A DNA stretch of 64,000 nt from Ruminococcus sp. (lineage in GTDB: Bacteria; Bacillota; Clostridia; Oscillospirales; Ruminococcaceae): assembly GCA_017623515.1 (NCBI GenBank), contig JAGAOV010000017.1, positions 124,001 to 188,000 on the forward strand. The letters are read 5' to 3'. Every line of letters starts with the position of its first letter. Position 1 is the stretch's first letter. Below are positions 61,200-64,000 of the stretch, in pieces. A model generated the notes under the pieces. The model searched no databases. It had not been told where the DNA came from and saw nothing but the letters and a program-made list of their open reading frames with translations. A program made the translations under genes and the position numbers.

Positions 61200-63803
61200 T
61201 TATTTTGAACTTACCGCAGTAATAATACCCTTTACAATCTGAACAAGAAGCATCGAACCGACGCTAAGACCGTGAACAGCAGCCAGCAGTGAACCTGACA
61301 TAGCCGGATCAATCTGGAAGAGACCGTGGAGAGCCGGTATGAGGAGTACTGCATTTATGAATATCATGCCTACTGCAAATGCAGCAAGACCAGCCTTATT
61401 ATTTATCATTTTTGATGAGAATATGACTGGTTTTTCAGACTTACAGCTGAAACCATGCCAAAGACGTGACATACAGAGAGTAGCAAATGCAAGAGTCATT
61501 GCAAGACCTGCGGATTCATAACCAAACCAGCCTATCATATATGCAGCAGCAGTTGCTAAAGCAATACATACACCGGAATATCCTACCTGTCCCATAAAAT
61601 ATTTCGTGAGAATAGTTTCATTTGCAGGTCTCGGCTTACGCTTCATAACCTCGTCAGAGTGAGGCTCAAGACCAAGTGCAATAGCCGGAAGAGAGTCTGT
61701 GAGAAGGTTGATAAAGAGCAGATGGATAGCGGCAAAGGGCTGTTCAAAACCTACAATTGAACAGAGAAGAACTACCAGAATAGCCGCAAGGTTACCTGAC
61801 AGCAGGAAAAGGATAGAACGCTTGATGTTGTCATAGATGTTTCTGCCGTTCTTTACAGCCTTTACAATCGTTGCAAAGTTATCATCTGCCAGAACCATTG
61901 CGGCAGCGTCCTTGGAAACCTCTGTACCCGTGATACCCATTGCAACGCCTACATCAGCCTGTTTAAGAGCCGGAGCATCGTTTACGCCGTCACCTGTCAT
62001 AGCTACAATGCAGTTTCTCTGCTGCCATGCCTTTACAATGCGTATTTTGTGTTCCGGTGTAACACGAGCATATACAGACTTGTTCTTAACAAATTCGACC
62101 ATATCCTCATCAGAAATATCATCCAGAACCGCACCCTCAACAGCTTCATCAGCACGTTCCAGAATGCCTATTTCCTTTGCAATTGCAGACGCTGTTACAA
62201 CATGGTCACCCGTTATCATAACGGGCTTTATTCCTGCAAGACGGCATTCTGCAACAGCCTGCTTTGATTCAGGTCTGGGCGGATCCATCATTGCAATAAG
62301 TCCCATATATTCAAGGTCATATTCATCAAAAAGTGAAATACGGCTGCCGGAGAATTCCTTGCATGCAAAGCAAAGCAGACGCAAACCCTGCTTTGACAGC
62401 TCCATAACCTGTTCCTTGATCTGCTGCTTCTGTGAAGCTGTTATATTCATACGCTCACAGAGAACATCTGCTGCACCCTTCGTAAACATTACATGCTTGC
62501 CGTCCATTATATTGAGAGTGGACATAAGCTTTCTGTCGGAGTCAAAGGGAATTTCGCTGATACGAGTGTAGCATGCACGTATTTCAGCATCATCCATACC
62601 TGTTCTATGTGCAAAGCTGATAAGTGCTGTTTCAGTTGGATCTCCGATCTCCTGTCCATCCTTTACGGAGGAGTCATTACAAAGAACAGCTGCAATAACA
62701 AGTGCCTTTTCATCTGCATTCTGAACATTTACATCTTCAGCACTTACCATGTGTCCCTGAGAAACCAGCTTACGTACTGTCATCTTATTCTGTGTGAGAG
62801 TACCTGTTTTGTCAGAGCATATTACAGAAACTGAACCAAGTCCTTCTACTGCCTGAAGTTTACGCATAATAGCGTTTTCCTTAGCCATTTTCTGTGTGCC
62901 GAATGAAAGAACGATAGTTACAATAGAGCTGAGAGCCTCCGGAATTGCTGCAACTGCAAGAGCAATCGCAAACATAAGGGAACTCATAACGCTGTCAAAA
63001 TTCATTGTATCTGCACGCCACAGTTGGAGACCGAATACCAGTGCACATATAATAAGAATAACTATGGAAAGCTTTCTGCCGAACTGATCGAGAGTCTGCT
63101 GGAGAGGAGTTTTTCTTTCCTGTGCACTCTGAATCAGGGCTGCAATTTTACCAACCTCTGTTTTCATACCGATGTCAGTTACAATGCACTTACCTCTGCC
63201 GTAAGTAACAAAGCTGCCGGAGTAAACCATAGTGTGACGGTCACCCAGAGGTACTTCTCTGTCAATAAGTTCCATGCTCTTGTCTATGTTGGTACTTTCT
63301 CCTGTAAGTGCGCTTTCGTTTGTCTGGAGTGATGCACATTCGATCAAACGTCCGTCAGCCGGTATCTGGTCACCAGCTTCAAGGAGAAGTATATCACCTA
63401 CAACAATTTCATCTGACGGGATAACCTTGCTTTCACCATCTCTGAGAACCTTTGCATTTGGAGCTGAGAGCTTTTTCAGATTATCAAGTGATTTTTCAGC
63501 TTTCAGAGTCTGTACTGTTCCAAGTATCGCATTCATGCTGATAACAACAAGGATTACGATGGTACTTTCAAGGTCTCCGGTTATTGCTGAAATGATCGCT
63601 GCAATAATAAGAATGATTACCAGAAAATCCTTGAACTGCTCAAGAAAAATCTGAAATGCCGATTTTTTCTTTTTCTCTGCAAGCTTGTTTTCACCGTATT
63701 TATTACGGTTCTCCAATACCTGTGAACTGTCGAGGCCTGTTTCTCCTGAGTTGAATTCATAGAAAAGCTCCTCTGGTTTCTGTGTGTACCTTTTCTGTTC
63801 CAT
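61200..63803 (-). CDS. P-type cation-transporting ATPase (calcium/manganese type)
   Basis: An 867-residue P2-type ATPase. Actuator TNESALTGES; the M4 ion site AIPEALSSIVTIVLS; phosphorylation site SDKTGTLTQNKMTV; KGAADVLCERM (nucleotide domain); MITGDHVVTA, TGDGVNDAPALKQADVGVAMG; M6 segment NLLTDSLPAIALGLEPHSD; and a C-terminal block of helices. The sequence looks like calcium-ATPase relatives common in Firmicutes, but the leader is a yybP-ykoY manganese riboswitch, so efflux of Mn2+ is at least as likely as Ca2+. Start at 63803 with GGAGG 10 nt upstream. Confidence 0.92.
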   Translation of the reverse strand: MEQKRYTQKPEELFYEFNSGETGLDSSQVLENRNKYGENKLAEKKKKSAFQIFLEQFKDFLVIILIIAAIISAITGDLESTIVILVVISMNAILGTVQTLKAEKSLDNLKKLSAPNAKVLRDGESKVIPSDEIVVGDILLLEAGDQIPADGRLIECASLQTNESALTGESTNIDKSMELIDREVPLGDRHTMVYSGSFVTYGRGKCIVTDIGMKTEVGKIAALIQSAQERKTPLQQTLDQFGRKLSIVILIICALVFGLQLWRADTMNFDSVMSSLMFAIALAVAAIPEALSSIVTIVLSFGTQKMAKENAIMRKLQAVEGLGSVSVICSDKTGTLTQNKMTVRKLVSQGHMVSAEDVNVQNADEKALVIAAVLCNDSSVKDGQEIGDPTETALISFAHRTGMDDAEIRACYTRISEIPFDSDRKLMSTLNIMDGKHVMFTKGAADVLCERMNITASQKQQIKEQVMELSKQGLRLLCFACKEFSGSRISLFDEYDLEYMGLIAMMDPPRPESKQAVAECRLAGIKPVMITGDHVVTASAIAKEIGILERADEAVEGAVLDDISDEDMVEFVKNKSVYARVTPEHKIRIVKAWQQRNCIVAMTGDGVNDAPALKQADVGVAMGITGTEVSKDAAAMVLADDNFATIVKAVKNGRNIYDNIKRSILFLLSGNLAAILVVLLCSIVGFEQPFAAIHLLFINLLTDSLPAIALGLEPHSDEVMKRKPRPANETILTKYFMGQVGYSGVCIALATAAAYMIGWFGYESAGLAMTLAFATLCMSRLWHGFSCKSEKPVIFSSKMINNKAGLAAFAVGMIFINAVLLIPALHGLFQIDPAMSGSLLAAVHGLSVGSMLLVQIVKGIITAVSSK

Positions 63804-63837
63804 ACTGTGGATTCCTCCTGATTTTAAATTTGGATAT

Positions 63838-63985
63838 AAAAAACGAGACCTCTATGAAACCATACACTTCTCCCGCATGTGATTTCATAAAAGTCTCGCC
63901 GTTTACATATGAAGCGGGTTCTTGCGAACCGTACTGACGCCGCATAAACGGATATTCATCCGCCAGCTACTCTCTTTTACTACAA
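63838..63985 (-). promoter_or_regulatory. yybP-ykoY manganese riboswitch
   Basis: On the minus strand: AGAGAGTAGCTGGCGGATG, then later ACGGCGAGACTTTTATG, fit the family consensus (GGGGAGUAGC ... CGGYGAGACCUUU). A terminator follows: CGAGAC and TATGAAA pair with TTTCATA and GTCTCG (63844-63850 area with 63886-63899), then six T at 63838-63843. Mn2+ binding should block the terminator and permit expression of the ATPase. Confidence 0.9.
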
Positions 63986-63990
63986 AGGGT

Positions 63991-63996
63991 ATTATA
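63991..63996 (-). promoter_or_regulatory. -10 box of the riboswitch promoter
   Basis: TATAAT on the minus strand (complement of 63991-63996). The -35 box lies beyond the end of the window. Confidence 0.6.
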
Positions 63997-64000
63997 CTAT

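Noticed and set aside
63757..63945. Minus-strand 62-codon frame upstream of the P-type ATPase
   Set aside because: It runs through the yybP-ykoY riboswitch and its terminator.

Overview
The window looks like chromosomal DNA from a Gram-positive, obligately anaerobic, plant-fibre-degrading Clostridium relative of the Ruminococcus (Oscillospiraceae/Ruminococcaceae) type. The grounds are a SCIFF peptide and its radical-SAM maturase, a four-subunit ferredoxin-dependent 2-oxoacid oxidoreductase, strong AGGAGG ribosome sites, T-box and manganese riboswitch leaders, and four secreted proteins with dockerin modules, which point to a cellulosome. There are no rRNA or tRNA genes, CRISPR arrays, prophage or plasmid genes. 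Promoters are strikingly uniform: ten are exact TTGACA-17-TATAAT matches.

Layout. 1-1.6 kb: end of scfA, then scfB. 1.6-7.4 kb: MscS channel, a degenerate OadG/OadB-like membrane pair, a membrane protein, a dipeptidase, and a PadR operon (padR plus two DUF2812 genes) with a four-copy operator array. 7.6-11 kb: P-loop ATPase and the ferredoxin/alpha/beta/gamma 2-oxoacid oxidoreductase operon. 11-17.2 kb: secreted dockerin protein, DUF6514-like protein, glyA, rarA, lipoprotein. 17.2-30.9 kb: branched-chain amino acid block. leuA (minus, T-box controlled) diverges from ilvB-ilvN-ilvC-ilvD-[REP transposase]-leuC-leuD-leuB-DUF815 ATPase-ilvA-ridA, covering nearly the whole route from threonine and pyruvate to the valine, isoleucine and leucine precursors. 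31-36.2 kb: enolase, then a nitrogen operon of a glutamine-synthetase-like protein, an ANTAR regulator and asparagine synthetase. 36.2-49.7 kb: cell-surface region with an L,D-transpeptidase, a 1380-residue double pectate lyase with dockerin, a collagen-like protein with a glycosyltransferase, a DacA carboxypeptidase with a degenerate VanY-like partner, and an LRR-dockerin protein. 49.8-59.3 kb: pyridoxamine kinase, recQ, two DUF4230 proteins, a TrpG-like pseudoenzyme behind a leader terminator, PHP phosphatase, Lrp regulator, aminotransferase, ispE. 59.3-61.2 kb: repeat-rich gap and a protein made almost only of dockerin repeats. 61.2-64 kb: P-type ATPase under a yybP-ykoY manganese riboswitch.

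The most notable observations are: (1) several paralogues that keep a family fold but have lost the catalytic residues (glutamine synthetase, TrpG, VanY, OadB), each in a meaningful operon; (2) a REP-associated transposase gene that carries a 29-bp perfect inverted copy of a repeat inside its own coding sequence, with a related pair nested in an IS-like element 35 kb away; (3) a PadR operator array; (4) a four-dockerin protein with no other module; (5) a Cys4 insertion in acetolactate synthase; and (6) a candidate small RNA downstream of scfB. I found no single large undescribed system such as a defence island. Functions are inferred from motifs read by eye; no database search was run.
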